From assembly GCA_963822095.1 (NCBI GenBank), contig CAWGGS010000001.1:68214-132213 (forward strand): DNA of 64,000 nt. The letters run 5' to 3'. Positions within the stretch are counted from its first letter, which is position 1. Each line of letters starts with the position of its first letter. A program made the translations under genes and the position numbers. A model generated the notes under the pieces. That model ran no database searches and had not been told where the DNA came from. It saw nothing but the letters and a program-made list of their open reading frames with translations. The DNA is from CAWGGS01 sp963822095. GTDB lineage: Bacteria > Desulfobacterota > Desulfobulbia > Desulfobulbales > Desulfocapsaceae. Positions 1 to 9,102 of the stretch are shown piece by piece.

Positions 1-184
1 CCTAAACCTCTTACCGATCCCTGTCCTCGACGGAGGGCATCTTGTGTTTCTAAGCTTTGAGGCGATCCGCAGAAAACCATTGAATGAACGAGTTCAGGTC
101 ATCGCCCAACAGATTGGGATTGCCTTTCTCGGGACCCTGATGGTTTTTGTCTTCTATAACGATATCCTCAGGTTCTTCAAATGA
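1..184 (+). CDS. rseP: RseP-type site-2 zinc metalloprotease, C-terminal end only
   Basis: The open frame starting at base 2 encodes the last 60 residues of an RseP/S2P-family intramembrane protease. The segment NLLPIPVLDGGH near the window edge carries the LDG motif whose Asp is a zinc ligand, followed by a final hydrophobic membrane helix and a short polar tail. The family cleaves anti-sigma factors such as RseA and residual signal peptides in the inner membrane. The stop TGA overlaps the tsaB start in an ATGA arrangement, so the two genes are translationally coupled. The N-terminal HExxH motif and PDZ domains lie outside the window. Confidence 0.9.
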   Translation, partial: LNLLPIPVLDGGHLVFLSFEAIRRKPLNERVQVIAQQIGIAFLGTLMVFVFYNDILRFFK

Positions 185-924
185 TGGAAGCACAAGGACC
201 TCTGATCCTGGCCCTTGATACATCCACCGCTTGCTGCACACTGGCCATAACCTGCGGCACTGCGGTTCAGGGGAGGATTTTGGCTTCAGTTTCTCTCAAC
301 AGCAGGGTCAGACATTCGAGACGGTTGCTCACCGCCATAGACTGGATGTTTTCCGAGACCGATGTCGATTGGTCAATGGTGGAGGGAATTGCAATAGGGC
401 TCGGTCCCGGGAGCTTCACCGGACTCAGGATCGGCATGGCAACCGCAAAAGGGTTGGCTGCAACCTCGGGAAAGCCTCTTTTAGGTATTTCTACGCTTGA
501 TGCCCTGGCCTGCAGGTGCACCACGGAGAAGATGATCTGCGCTGTGTTGGATGCCAGGAAAAAACAGGTCTATACGGCCTGGTATCGCCCGAGTCTATCC
601 GGACCGGCTCACAGGATCGGGGAGATACGGGCGGTCGATCCCGAGGTTTTGGCTGCTGAAATTGAGAAACCGGTGCTGATGGTGGGAGACGGCGTCCTGA
701 CCTATGGAGAGCTGTGGCGACGGAATTTAGGGGATAAAGTGGCCTTTGCCCCGATTGACCTGCTGTACCCCTCCGCTGCAGTGATCGGCCTTCTAGGTGG
801 TATCGAGCTTGCCGAGGGCAGAAGCCTTGATCTTGCCTCAGCGGTGCCTCTGTATATTAGGGCCTCTGATGCCGAGTTGAGTATAGAACGGAAAAAGCAT
901 CCAAAGGTGGGTGTCGGTTCATGA
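181..924 (+). CDS. tsaB: tRNA threonylcarbamoyladenosine biosynthesis protein TsaB
   Basis: This 247-residue protein has the ASKHA-fold start (LILALDTSTACCTLAI) and the GLGPGSFTGLRIG motif typical of TsaB/YeaZ. TsaB dimerises with TsaD and works with TsaE to transfer threonylcarbamoyl to A37 of ANN-decoding tRNAs. TsaB itself is not catalytic but scaffolds TsaD. It starts in the stop codon of rseP; a second ATG follows directly at 184. Its own stop overlaps the start of ispG by four bases. Length and motif order are normal for the family. Confidence 0.93.
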   Translation: MMEAQGPLILALDTSTACCTLAITCGTAVQGRILASVSLNSRVRHSRRLLTAIDWMFSETDVDWSMVEGIAIGLGPGSFTGLRIGMATAKGLAATSGKPLLGISTLDALACRCTTEKMICAVLDARKKQVYTAWYRPSLSGPAHRIGEIRAVDPEVLAAEIEKPVLMVGDGVLTYGELWRRNLGDKVAFAPIDLLYPSAAVIGLLGGIELAEGRSLDLASAVPLYIRASDAELSIERKKHPKVGVGS

Positions 925-2015
925 TCGTGCGGCGAAAAACGAAAAAGATCCGGATCGGTAATGTGGAGATCGGCGGCAACGCTCAGATCTCGGTCCAGTC
1001 AATGACCAATACCGATACCAGGGATGTTCAAGCCACCGTGGACCAGATCCACGAGCTTGCCGCGGCCGGTTGTGACCTGATTCGGGTTGCTGTTATCGAT
1101 CGTGAGGCTGCTTTGGCCCTTCGGAGCATCCGTGATTTGATCACCATACCCCTGATCGCTGACATCCATTTCGATTACCGCCTAGCCATAGCGGCAATGG
1201 AAAACGGCGCCCAGGCCATTCGAATTAATCCCGGAAATCTCGGAGGCAAAGGCAAGCTGGCCATGGTCGTCGCTGCCGCCAAGCAGCACCTTGTTCCGAT
1301 CAGAGTTGGAGTCAACAGCGGGTCCATCGAAAAAGACCTGTTGAAGAAATTCGGCTACCCCAATCCTGAAAAACCAGATGCCCTAATCGAAAGCGCTCTT
1401 CGTAATGTGAGACTGCTGGAGGAACAGCGATTTGACGAGATTAAGGTGTCCATAAAGTCCTCGGACACCCTGACCACCATAAGCGGATACCGTAAGCTTT
1501 CAGGGCTTACCGACTATCCCTTGCATCTGGGGGTCACGGAAGCAGGAGGATTGATTGCCGGTACGGTAAAATCCAGTTTGGCCGTCGGGTTGCTCCTCTT
1601 TGAAGGTATTGGCGATACTTTCCGGATCTCTTTGACCCGGGATCCATTGGAGGAGGTCCGGGTAGGTTTTGAATTGCTTCGCTCTTTGAAGATACGGGAG
1701 AGGGGACCGGAATTGATCTCCTGTCCGACCTGCGGCAGGACCCGTATCGATTTGTTTGCAATTGCCGAAGAGGTCGAGCGCTATGTCCAGACCATGACCG
1801 CTCCGATCAAGGTGGCGGTCATGGGGTGTGTCGTCAACGGGCCGGGCGAGGCCAAAGAGGCAGATATCGGGATTGCCGGAGGGAACGGAGTGGGGATCAT
1901 TTTCAAAAAGGGAGCACTCTATAAAAAGGTCTCGGAAGAGAACCTGTTACCGGCATTTTTGGAAGAGCTGGCGGAGATGGAAAAGCAATGGATATTGAGG
2001 TCCAAAGGTAACTGA
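921..2015 (+). CDS. ispG: 4-hydroxy-3-methylbut-2-enyl diphosphate synthase
   Basis: This 364-residue IspG/GcpE protein catalyses the reductive conversion of methylerythritol cyclodiphosphate to HMBPP in the MEP isoprenoid pathway. The N-terminal TIM barrel begins with a basic stretch and IGNVEIGG, with QSMTNTDTRDV close behind. The C-terminal domain has CPTCGRT and MGCVVNGPGEA, which carry the three cysteines that hold the [4Fe-4S] cluster. Length is that of the short bacterial form. It is coupled to tsaB by an ATGA overlap. Confidence 0.96.
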   Translation: MIVRRKTKKIRIGNVEIGGNAQISVQSMTNTDTRDVQATVDQIHELAAAGCDLIRVAVIDREAALALRSIRDLITIPLIADIHFDYRLAIAAMENGAQAIRINPGNLGGKGKLAMVVAAAKQHLVPIRVGVNSGSIEKDLLKKFGYPNPEKPDALIESALRNVRLLEEQRFDEIKVSIKSSDTLTTISGYRKLSGLTDYPLHLGVTEAGGLIAGTVKSSLAVGLLLFEGIGDTFRISLTRDPLEEVRVGFELLRSLKIRERGPELISCPTCGRTRIDLFAIAEEVERYVQTMTAPIKVAVMGCVVNGPGEAKEADIGIAGGNGVGIIFKKGALYKKVSEENLLPAFLEELAEMEKQWILRSKGN

Positions 2016-2047
2016 CCAACATGGCAGAACCTGACCGCTTAGCTGAA

Positions 2048-2105
2048 ACGAAACAAAAAGCTCACCCCCTTCCAATCCGATAGGCTGAGGTTTAGGGCTC
2101 ATCAG
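2048..2105 (+). repeat. Right-end fragment of the CTGATTACCACT MITE-like family
   Basis: In the gap between ispG and proS, the sequence from the GAAAC/GCTCACC arm through GATAGGCTGAG to ATCAG matches the right half of the full-length repeats at 50865, 54966 and 56906. The left half is missing, so this is a decayed copy. It is the only remarkable feature between 2016 and 2255. Confidence 0.6.
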
Positions 2106-2255
2106 ATTTATATAAACAAGAGAAGCTTACAAAACCTGAAAATTGGGAAGGTCGGCGTTTGCGTTCAAGCTGCCGGTCGGATATTATAGGGGAAGAACTG
2201 TCAGGCGATGTCTGGCCATCATTTTTTGAAATTTAAAACTATCTTTGAATACACA

Positions 2256-3968
2256 ATGCGCTACTCACAAATTTTGTTGCCGACACTAAAAGAGAACCCG
2301 GCTGAGGCTGAAATAGTCAGTCATAGGTTAATGTTGCGGGCAGGTTTTATACGAAAGCTGACTTCCGGGATATATACCTATCTTCCCCTGGGTCTGGCCG
2401 CAATCAGGAAAGTGGAACAGATCGTACGCGAGGAAATGAACAGGGCCGGAGCTCAGGAACTGGCCATGCCCATGGTACAGCCGGCCGATCTCTGGGTCGA
2501 GACCGGTCGTTATGAAAAATACGGACCGGAGCTGCTTCGTTTCAGAGATCGTCATGATCGGGAGTCCTGTCTTGGCCCCACCCATGAGGAGGTTATCACC
2601 GATTTGGTAAGAAGAGAGCTTCATTCCTACCGAGACCTTCCGATCAATCTTTATCAGATCCAGACCAAATTCCGGGACGAAATCAGACCCCGATTCGGTT
2701 TGATGCGGGGCCGTGAATTTATCATGAAGGATGCGTATTCCTTCGACGTAAACGATCAGGCGTCCGAAATTTCCTACAAAAAGATGTATGACGCTTACAA
2801 ACGAATCTTCACCCGTTGCGGTCTTGAATTCAGGGCGGTTGAGGCAGACTCCGGCAGCATAGGCGGAAGCTTTTCTCATGAATTCATGGTCTTGGCTGAG
2901 ACCGGTGAAGATACCATTGTGGTCTGTCATGGTTGTGACTATGCGGCCAACCTCGAAAAGGCGACTGTCGGTTTGCCCAAAGAGTCTCCTGATGCTGAAT
3001 TGCTCGACCTGGCCAAGGTGGAAACTCCCGGCAAACGCAAGGTCGACTCGGTCTGTGAATTCCTGCAGATTGAGCCCAAGGACTTGGTCAAAACCCTTGT
3101 TTATCTTGCCGACGGGAAGCCGGTGGCGGTTCTGGTCCGGGGGGATCGGGACGTTCAGGAGGTGAAGCTAAAAAATCTTCTCGGGGCAACAGATGTAGAA
3201 CTGGCCGATGATAAACAGGTATATGACGCCACCGGAGTTCCGACCGGATATCTCGGGCCCAAGGGGATCGGCATCAGGGTCGTGGCGGACCGGGAGATTG
3301 CAGCGATGCGTAATTTCGTGGTCGGAGCCAATGAGAAGAACTATCACCTGAAAAACGTCAACCTGGGCCGAGACTTCGAGGTGGAGGCGATAGATGATCT
3401 GCGAATGATCACTTCGGATGATCCCTGTCCGCATTGTGGTGCCAATCTGGAGCTCACCGAGGGAATTGAGGTCGGCCATGTCTTCAAGTTGGGAACCAAG
3501 TATTCCGAGTCGATGCAGGCTGTTTTTCAGGATAGTGACGGCCAGGAAAAACCGTTTGTCATGGGGTGCTACGGAATTGGAATAACCCGTGTTGTGGCAG
3601 CCGCCATTGAACAGAATCATGATGAAAACGGGATTATATTTCCTGTCCCTTTGGCCCCATACAAGGTCATTATTTTGAATCTCGATCCCAAGGTGGAAGA
3701 AATCACCGCCGCTGCCGAGGACATCTACAAGAAACTCCAGACACTCGGAGTCGAGACCTTGATAGATGATCGTGATGAGCGGCCGGGATCCAAATTCAAG
3801 GATGCCGATCTTCTAGGGATTCCTTACCGGGTCACAGTCGGCAAACGCTTTGTCAAAGAAGGTCTTGTTGAGGTACGGCAGAGGCGTGACGGCCAAACCG
3901 AAGATGTGCCTGCCGAGGCTGTCCCGGATATCCTGAAGTCCAAGATAGATACAGAAGTATCCGCGTAA
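2256..3968 (+). CDS. proS: Prolyl-tRNA synthetase, bacterial type with editing domain
   Basis: Class II synthetase that charges tRNA-Pro. The start at 2256 (MRYSQILLPTLKENP) gives 570 residues and matches the usual N-terminus; an upstream in-frame ATG at 2208 would add 16 unlikely residues but has a better purine-rich stretch before it. Motif 2 is seen at LGPTHEEVITDLVRRE and motif 3 at GCYGIGITRVVAAAIEQ. An INS/YbaK editing domain lies at roughly residues 225-405, including the conserved Lys in DLVKTLVYL. A C-terminal anticodon-binding domain follows. It precedes the relA-like gene by 16 bp and is probably cotranscribed with it. Confidence 0.96.
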   Translation: MRYSQILLPTLKENPAEAEIVSHRLMLRAGFIRKLTSGIYTYLPLGLAAIRKVEQIVREEMNRAGAQELAMPMVQPADLWVETGRYEKYGPELLRFRDRHDRESCLGPTHEEVITDLVRRELHSYRDLPINLYQIQTKFRDEIRPRFGLMRGREFIMKDAYSFDVNDQASEISYKKMYDAYKRIFTRCGLEFRAVEADSGSIGGSFSHEFMVLAETGEDTIVVCHGCDYAANLEKATVGLPKESPDAELLDLAKVETPGKRKVDSVCEFLQIEPKDLVKTLVYLADGKPVAVLVRGDRDVQEVKLKNLLGATDVELADDKQVYDATGVPTGYLGPKGIGIRVVADREIAAMRNFVVGANEKNYHLKNVNLGRDFEVEAIDDLRMITSDDPCPHCGANLELTEGIEVGHVFKLGTKYSESMQAVFQDSDGQEKPFVMGCYGIGITRVVAAAIEQNHDENGIIFPVPLAPYKVIILNLDPKVEEITAAAEDIYKKLQTLGVETLIDDRDERPGSKFKDADLLGIPYRVTVGKRFVKEGLVEVRQRRDGQTEDVPAEAVPDILKSKIDTEVSA

Positions 3969-3984
3969 TATTGAAGGATTATCG

Positions 3985-6165
3985 ATGACAGCTCCTTCCA
4001 CAATCGATCTTAAATGCCTGACTTCCATTGTCCAAGGCTATCTCCACGATACCGATCTTTCGGTACTTGAACAGGCCTGGTCTTTCGTGTTGGAGGTGCA
4101 TGAGGGTAAAGACCATTTTTCTGGAGAGCCGTATGTAACCCATTCCCTGGAGGTGGCAAGAACCCTGGCCTCGATGCATCTCGACCTTGATACTGTCCTT
4201 GCCGGGCTCTTACACGGAGTATTGAAAGAGGGGATTTCGGCAGACGAGCTCGAGGAGAAATTCGGTTCCGATGTGGCGGCCATCGTCAAAGGCTCGACCC
4301 GGATAACCAACGTCCAGTATAACAACAAGCTTGCCCATCAGGCGGAAAATGTCCGTAAAATGCTTTTGGCAATTGCAGCTGACATCCGGGTTCTGCTGGT
4401 TAAACTGGCTGACCGTCTGCAGGATCTGTGTGTTCTGGACCACGTCGCGAGGGCTGCACAAAGAGAGATAGCCAAGGAGACAATGGACCTTTATGCTCCC
4501 TTGGCCAGCAGGCTGGGTATCGACTGGCTCAAGAGAGAGCTGGAGGACCTGGCCTTCAAATTCCTTCACCCTTCCGAATTCGATGAACTCTCGAAAAAAC
4601 TGGAAAGCTCTCTGGAAGAACGTCAGCGCTATGTCGAAGAGGTTATCTCCATCCTGCAAAAAAAACTGGCCACGAGCGATATTCGTCCGATTCGTATCAT
4701 CGGCAGGCCCAAGCATCTCTATTCCATTTACAAAAAGCTCATTGCCCAGAATATCCCTCTTGATAAGGTCTATGACAAGGTGGCCTTCCGGATTATCGTC
4801 TCCTCCGTTAAGGAATGCTATGAAGCATTGGGGGTGGTACACGCCAATTGGGCCCCCGTTCCGGGCCGGATCAAGGATTTTATTTCAGCCCCTAAGGCCA
4901 ACAATTACCAGTCCATGCATACGACTCTGATTGGGCCCCATGATAATTTTATAGAGATTCAAATTCGCACCGAAGAGATGGACCGGATCGCCCAGGAGGG
5001 CGTTGCGGCTCATTGGGCATATAAAGAAGGGCAAAAGATTGGCCAACGAGACGCCAAACTTTTCAAGGAGTTGAACAAACTTGTCAAATCCCTTCAGGAA
5101 GTGGAGGATCCGCGCGAGTTTTTGGAAAGTGTTCGGGGAGAACTCTACGAACCGGATGTCTATGCTCTGACTCCTGGAGGGGAAGTCAAGGAGTTCCCAC
5201 AGAAAAGTTGTCCGATCGATTTCGCTTTCGCCATCCATTCGGAGGTGGGAGATCATTGCGTCGGAGCCAAGGTGAACAATCGGTTGGTGCCTCTTAAATA
5301 TCAACTGCAGAACGGGGATATTGTCGAGATTATAACCTCGCCGAATCAGACCCCCAGAAGAGGGTGGCTGGAAATCGTCAAGACCAGTCGAGCTCGGGCC
5401 AGAATACGCGCATGGCTCCGCCGGGATGAGAAGGAAAAGGCCTTGAAGCTCGGTCGTGAGATCTGTGAGCGGGAGCTGAAAAAACACGAAACCACCTTGA
5501 AAAAGATGGTGAAAGGCGGGCATATTCGTCTGTTGCTGAAGCAGTTGCACTGCAATTCGCTGGATGACATGTTGGTTAAGGTCGGCAGTGGTGCCATCAC
5601 GGTGCAGACCCTGATCAGGTATCTGCAACCTCCCGAACTGCTACAGGAAAAGGAGACTCCTTCTGAGCGTTCTTCCGAACAGATTGCGCAGAAGGTCATC
5701 ACCCCACAGGCGGATGCCGGTCGTCAGGAAGGGTCGGGTATCAGTATCGACGGGATCGATGATATGTTGATCAAGATCAGTCAGTGTTGCAAACCGGTGC
5801 CCGGAGATCCGATAGTCGGTTTTATTACCACAGGGCGCGGAGTTTCAATCCACAAGGCGGAATGCACCAATCTCTTGACCACCGATCCCCGCCGGTGGCT
5901 GGATGTATCCTGGTCGGAGAAAATTAAGGGGCAACATAGGGTCGAACTCCATGTCAGTGCCGAAAACAGGCGTGGTATTTTTACCGATATCAGTTCGACG
6001 ATAAATTCCGACAACGCCAATATCGTCGAGATTAGCGCCCGTACCACACCCGATGAAACAGCCGATCTGCGTATCGCTATTGAGGTTGAGAACCTGGGAC
6101 ATTTACAGGTTGTCATCCAGCATCTTCGACAGATGGAACATGTTCACACTGTTCGCAGGGTATGA
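3985..6165 (+). CDS. RelA/SpoT-family (p)ppGpp synthetase with degenerate hydrolase site
   Basis: This 726-residue long RSH protein has the domains HD (about 40-190), synthetase (about 235-350), TGS (about 395-455), helical, zinc-finger/CC (SQCCKPVPGD near 595) and C-terminal ACT. The synthetase domain looks intact: GRPKHLYSIYKKL, VYDKVAFRIIV and EIQIRTEEMDRIA. The hydrolase half keeps His53 and Asp143 but has His77-Gly78 where the HD motif should be. Lys81-Glu82 replaces the Glu-Asp pair, and Asp147 stands where Asn is expected. It therefore probably makes but does not degrade (p)ppGpp, like RelA. A separate hydrolase would have to exist elsewhere. Confidence 0.9.
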   Translation: MTAPSTIDLKCLTSIVQGYLHDTDLSVLEQAWSFVLEVHEGKDHFSGEPYVTHSLEVARTLASMHLDLDTVLAGLLHGVLKEGISADELEEKFGSDVAAIVKGSTRITNVQYNNKLAHQAENVRKMLLAIAADIRVLLVKLADRLQDLCVLDHVARAAQREIAKETMDLYAPLASRLGIDWLKRELEDLAFKFLHPSEFDELSKKLESSLEERQRYVEEVISILQKKLATSDIRPIRIIGRPKHLYSIYKKLIAQNIPLDKVYDKVAFRIIVSSVKECYEALGVVHANWAPVPGRIKDFISAPKANNYQSMHTTLIGPHDNFIEIQIRTEEMDRIAQEGVAAHWAYKEGQKIGQRDAKLFKELNKLVKSLQEVEDPREFLESVRGELYEPDVYALTPGGEVKEFPQKSCPIDFAFAIHSEVGDHCVGAKVNNRLVPLKYQLQNGDIVEIITSPNQTPRRGWLEIVKTSRARARIRAWLRRDEKEKALKLGREICERELKKHETTLKKMVKGGHIRLLLKQLHCNSLDDMLVKVGSGAITVQTLIRYLQPPELLQEKETPSERSSEQIAQKVITPQADAGRQEGSGISIDGIDDMLIKISQCCKPVPGDPIVGFITTGRGVSIHKAECTNLLTTDPRRWLDVSWSEKIKGQHRVELHVSAENRRGIFTDISSTINSDNANIVEISARTTPDETADLRIAIEVENLGHLQVVIQHLRQMEHVHTVRRV

Positions 6166-6206
6166 AAAAATGAAAAAGCAGCATTGAAGGAGATGAGAGG
6201 GGTGTT

Positions 6207-6653
6207 GTGGGAATCTGTATTGTTTGCGGCAATGAGCTAGAGGTCGGAACCAATGCCTGTAGATTCTGTGGGGCAGAACAGCGTCCGGATGATGCGAGAG
6301 GAAAGGGTATTTTCCACAAGACCGTCAACCTGGAAAGAGGACGTCCCCTTGTGGCAGCGGCGATGAAAAAACTCGATGGCGAGATTCAGGCTGCAAAAAT
6401 CGAACAGGTAAAGATCTTGACCGTCATTCATGGGTATGGTTCCAGTGGAACGGGGGGGGCCATCAAGAACGAATGTAGAAAATGCCTGGATTATTTCTGC
6501 AGTGTCGGGGAGATTAAGGATTACATTCCCGGCGAAGAATTTTCCGGGAGGTCGGGACGGGTCAAAGCCTTGTTGAAAAGATTTCCAAGGCTTGCCTTCA
6601 ACCGAAACCTTGACAGGCGCAATCCCGGCGTTACACTTGTTGTTATGCAATAG
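6207..6653 (+). CDS. Smr-domain protein with N-terminal zinc ribbon
   Basis: This 148-residue protein starts with a GTG at 6207, preceded by a purine-rich GGAGATGAGAGGGG stretch. Residues 1-25 form a CxxC...CxxC zinc ribbon (CIVCGNELEVGTNACRFCG). Residues 40-115 match the small MutS-related (Smr) domain, with the strand-helix start VNLERGRPLVAAAM and the HGYGSSGTG motif. Smr domains are nicking or RNA-binding nucleases acting on nucleic-acid structures or stalled ribosomes; the exact substrate here is unknown. It follows the relA-like gene by 41 bp. Confidence 0.75.
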   Translation: MGICIVCGNELEVGTNACRFCGAEQRPDDARGKGIFHKTVNLERGRPLVAAAMKKLDGEIQAAKIEQVKILTVIHGYGSSGTGGAIKNECRKCLDYFCSVGEIKDYIPGEEFSGRSGRVKALLKRFPRLAFNRNLDRRNPGVTLVVMQ

Positions 6654-6977
6654 GCCAGCACTTCTTTAGCCTGCAAATTTCACAGATCGATATGGCCAAG
6701 GGGTGAAAACACGGGGAATAACCAACTCACTACGGCTGCAACTTGGCCTCCTGTGCCAGCAGGAAAATTATAGCGTAACTATACTATATTTAATAGATGA
6801 TTATATGTCTCCCCGTGGTTTTCATGAACGGCAGGTTAGTGTTTCCAATCTCTATTCGATATACAGTGAATAAGGTTGAAAATGAGAGTCCGAGCGAGAA
6901 AATACGATGAACCTGTGTGAACTGTCTAAACGTTTGTAATTGTAGTGTATAAATTTAACTTGAAGAGAGGAGTGGAG
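6654..6977. other. Intergenic region upstream of the FKBP gene
   Basis: No convincing gene was seen. The stretch is AT-rich towards its right end, with TATAAA-like hexamers about 30 bp before the FKBP start that could serve as a -10 element. No clear terminator hairpin follows the Smr gene. Confidence 0.4.
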
Positions 6978-7694
6978 ATGAAAAGAACCATTGGTTTTGT
7001 AATAGCCTGTTTACTTCTTGTCCCGAGCGGACTGATGGCAGGCCAACAAGGGAAAAAGACTCATGAGTTAAAGACATTTCAGGAAAAACTGAGTTACAGT
7101 ATGGGGCTGGATGTCGGGGCCTATTTTAAAGGAATTGGAGATGAGATCAATTATGAGATCTTGATTAAGGGAATTGAAGATGGCTTTAAGGGCAACAAAA
7201 AACTGCTCAGTTCCGAAGAGATGGCTGCGGTACAGAAAGAGTTTTCCCAAAAAATGAAGGTTCGTCAGGAAAAGAACCTTAAAAAGATCAAGGAAACCAA
7301 CAAAAAGCTTGGCGATGCCTTTTTGGAGAAAAACAAGAAAAAACCAGGAGTTATAACCACTAAAAGCGGTTTGCAGTACGAGATTTTGAAAAAAGGTAAT
7401 GGGCAACGGCCGAAGGCAACCGACAAGGTCAAGGTTGATTATGTCGGTAAGCTTATAGACGGCACTGAATTCGATAATTCGATCAAGAGGGGCGAACCCG
7501 CTGTTTTCGGTGTGAATCAGGTTATCCCCGGCTGGAGCGAAGCCTTGCAGTTGATGAGTGTCGGTTCTAAGTTTCGTCTGGTTATCCCTTCGGACCTGGC
7601 TTACGGAGAACGTGGCGCTCCACCGGTTATAGAACCCAACTCCGTGTTGGTCTTTGAAGTGGAGTTGCACGCCATTGAGAAGGACAAAAAATGA
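6978..7694 (+). CDS. Periplasmic FKBP-type peptidyl-prolyl isomerase (Mip/FkpA-like)
   Basis: The protein has 238 residues if it starts at 6978, where GAGAGGAGTGGAG gives a ribosome site; an upstream ATG at 6945 is less likely. It has a signal peptide (MKRTIGFVIACLLLVPSGLMAG) and a helical dimerisation domain (about 30-120) with the SYSMGLDVG and YEILIKGIEDG motifs. A C-terminal FKBP domain (about 130-235) contains VDYVGKLIDGTEFDNS, VIPGWSEALQ and YGERGAPPVIEPNSVLVFEV. It should accelerate folding of exported proteins. A terminator follows, so it is probably monocistronic. Confidence 0.93.
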   Translation: MKRTIGFVIACLLLVPSGLMAGQQGKKTHELKTFQEKLSYSMGLDVGAYFKGIGDEINYEILIKGIEDGFKGNKKLLSSEEMAAVQKEFSQKMKVRQEKNLKKIKETNKKLGDAFLEKNKKKPGVITTKSGLQYEILKKGNGQRPKATDKVKVDYVGKLIDGTEFDNSIKRGEPAVFGVNQVIPGWSEALQLMSVGSKFRLVIPSDLAYGERGAPPVIEPNSVLVFEVELHAIEKDKK

Positions 7695-7730
7695 TTGCCC
7701 TGTAGCGGAGAATTATCTTTCGAGATATTC

Positions 7731-7772
7731 AAAAGGCCCCTGGGACGCACCGTCTCCGGGGCCCTTTTTTTT
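7731..7772. terminator. Intrinsic terminator between convergent genes
   Basis: A GC-rich stem GGCCCC/GGGGCC flanked by an A-run on the left and eight Ts on the right lies between the FKBP stop and the alaX stop. The A and T tracts on both sides would let it serve both strands. Confidence 0.8.
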
Positions 7773-8217
7773 AGCTCTCTTCCGGGTCGTCAAGTTTGTA
7801 GCGTATTCGAAGAACGCCATCATTGTAATCTTTTGAAATCAAACGGAATTCACCTATTTCTGACGTATTGCCTACGTGCTCGCCGATACAGGGGCAGGAA
7901 TCAAAATCACCGATGTGTACGATGCGAACGGTTTCGATTCCGTCTGGAAGACGGGTAAGGTTAAAGTTCCTATTGGCCTCCTCAAGAGAAACCATCTCTT
8001 CGGCTACATCCAGGTTGGACGAAATCACCGTATTGACCGCTGCTTCCACTTCCTTTGCTTCATCATCGGTCAGTGTTCTAGCGAAGTGGTAGTCACACTT
8101 GGACTTCTTTGGGTTCACATGGGCGCTGAAGCAACGATCACAGCTGAATTTTCTGACCATTGCCTGGTTGAGGATGTGTTCCGCTGAATGCATACGCGGG
8201 GCATAAGATTTTCCCAT
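7771..8217 (-). CDS. alaX: AlaX-like trans-editing alanyl-tRNA deacylase
   Basis: This 148-residue stand-alone editing domain is related to the second additional domain of AlaRS. The zinc site is visible as HSAEHIL (HxxxH) near residue 10 and CIGEH (CxxxH) near residue 112. Such proteins hydrolyse Ser- or Gly-mischarged tRNA-Ala in trans. Length fits the short AlaX-S class, without the N-terminal glycine-motif domain. The gene is transcribed alone, leftward, into the shared terminator. Confidence 0.85.
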   Translation of the reverse strand: MGKSYAPRMHSAEHILNQAMVRKFSCDRCFSAHVNPKKSKCDYHFARTLTDDEAKEVEAAVNTVISSNLDVAEEMVSLEEANRNFNLTRLPDGIETVRIVHIGDFDSCPCIGEHVGNTSEIGEFRLISKDYNDGVLRIRYKLDDPEES

Positions 8218-8259
8218 ATTAATCTGTTGGTGGTGTTTGACTGTTGAAAAATAATCGCC

Positions 8260-8310
8260 GGCTCATGTTCATGAGCCACGATACGATTCTATTAATTCCA
8301 TAATCGTATC
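8260..8310. promoter_or_regulatory. Two adjacent dyads upstream of alaX
   Basis: GGCTCATG-TT-CATGAGCC (8260-8277) is a perfect palindrome. It is followed by GATACGATT-N13-AATCGTATC (8280-8310), another perfect inverted repeat. Both lie between the alaX start and the end of the BadF-type gene, which are both on the minus strand. They could be an operator, or part of a terminator for the upstream pair. No T-run was seen. Confidence 0.45.
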
Positions 8311-8439
8311 AAGTTGTCAAAAATTTGTGAATTACGATTTATGTATATCCTTATCACGGACAAAGACATTGTTCGATTAAAACCGAGCCACCTCTTTCTG
8401 CTTGGGGTGTCGATAGGTGTTGATCCCTGTTTTTGGATT

Positions 8440-9102
8440 TTACTTGGGAGTTGGAATACCGGATTGAATAATGGATTTAAGGCCTTCGAGCAGGACGAAA
8501 CGTCCAAGTGATACAACCCGGCAGGGGAACGAGTTGACAAAAAGGGGGTTGTCGCAAAGGCCGCCTGAAAGGTGGAGTATTTTGGGCTTTCCTGCAAAAT
8601 TGTAAGCGTTTACAGCAATCCCTTTGACGAATCGGGCAACTGCTTCGGACTCGCTTTGACCGTTGACCACTGAATCGAAGATGTGGCTCATTCCCAAAAC
8701 GCCGCAGGTGACTGAAAATGAAGAGGCGGGGACATCCAGCAGGGAAAAATCGAGGTTGTAGTATTTCTCCAGGAGTTCGATGGTAAAACCCATTGAGGCA
8801 CCGCATTCGGCATTCCAACCCATATCCTTGATTTTTCCCAACTCATAGCGAACAAACTTGATATCCCTGCTGCCGCAATCGAGGAGGGTGAAACTTTTTT
8901 CGTGGAGCAGGATTTCTCCGCCTTTTGCAAGAGCCGTCAGCTCGTTCACATAGTGTTCAGCGTATCGTTTGCCGTTATGGCCTGTGGCGATATCGACCCG
9001 CAGTGAAGATCTGGTAAGTTCCCGGGTCGGAATCAAACGGGGCGTGTTTTGGTTCAGGTCCAGAAATTTACAATACGATGTGCCGAAATCAGCCAAGAGC
9101 AT
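8440..9102 (-). CDS. BadF/BadG/HgdC-type ASKHA ATPase-like protein
   Basis: This 220-residue protein begins MLLADFGTSYCKF, an ASKHA phosphate-1 loop. Further motifs are LLDCGSRDIKFV, WNAECGASMGFTIE and ILHLSGGLCDNP. These match activators of 2-hydroxyacyl-CoA dehydratases and benzoyl-CoA reductases, which use a bridging [4Fe-4S] cluster and ATP to drive low-potential electron transfer. CGASMGF corresponds to the cluster-cysteine region. It overlaps the upstream cysteine-rich gene by 14 bp, so the two are coupled. No dehydratase subunits occur nearby, so the target is unknown. Confidence 0.7.
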   Translation of the reverse strand: MLLADFGTSYCKFLDLNQNTPRLIPTRELTRSSLRVDIATGHNGKRYAEHYVNELTALAKGGEILLHEKSFTLLDCGSRDIKFVRYELGKIKDMGWNAECGASMGFTIELLEKYYNLDFSLLDVPASSFSVTCGVLGMSHIFDSVVNGQSESEAVARFVKGIAVNAYNFAGKPKILHLSGGLCDNPLFVNSFPCRVVSLGRFVLLEGLKSIIQSGIPTPK

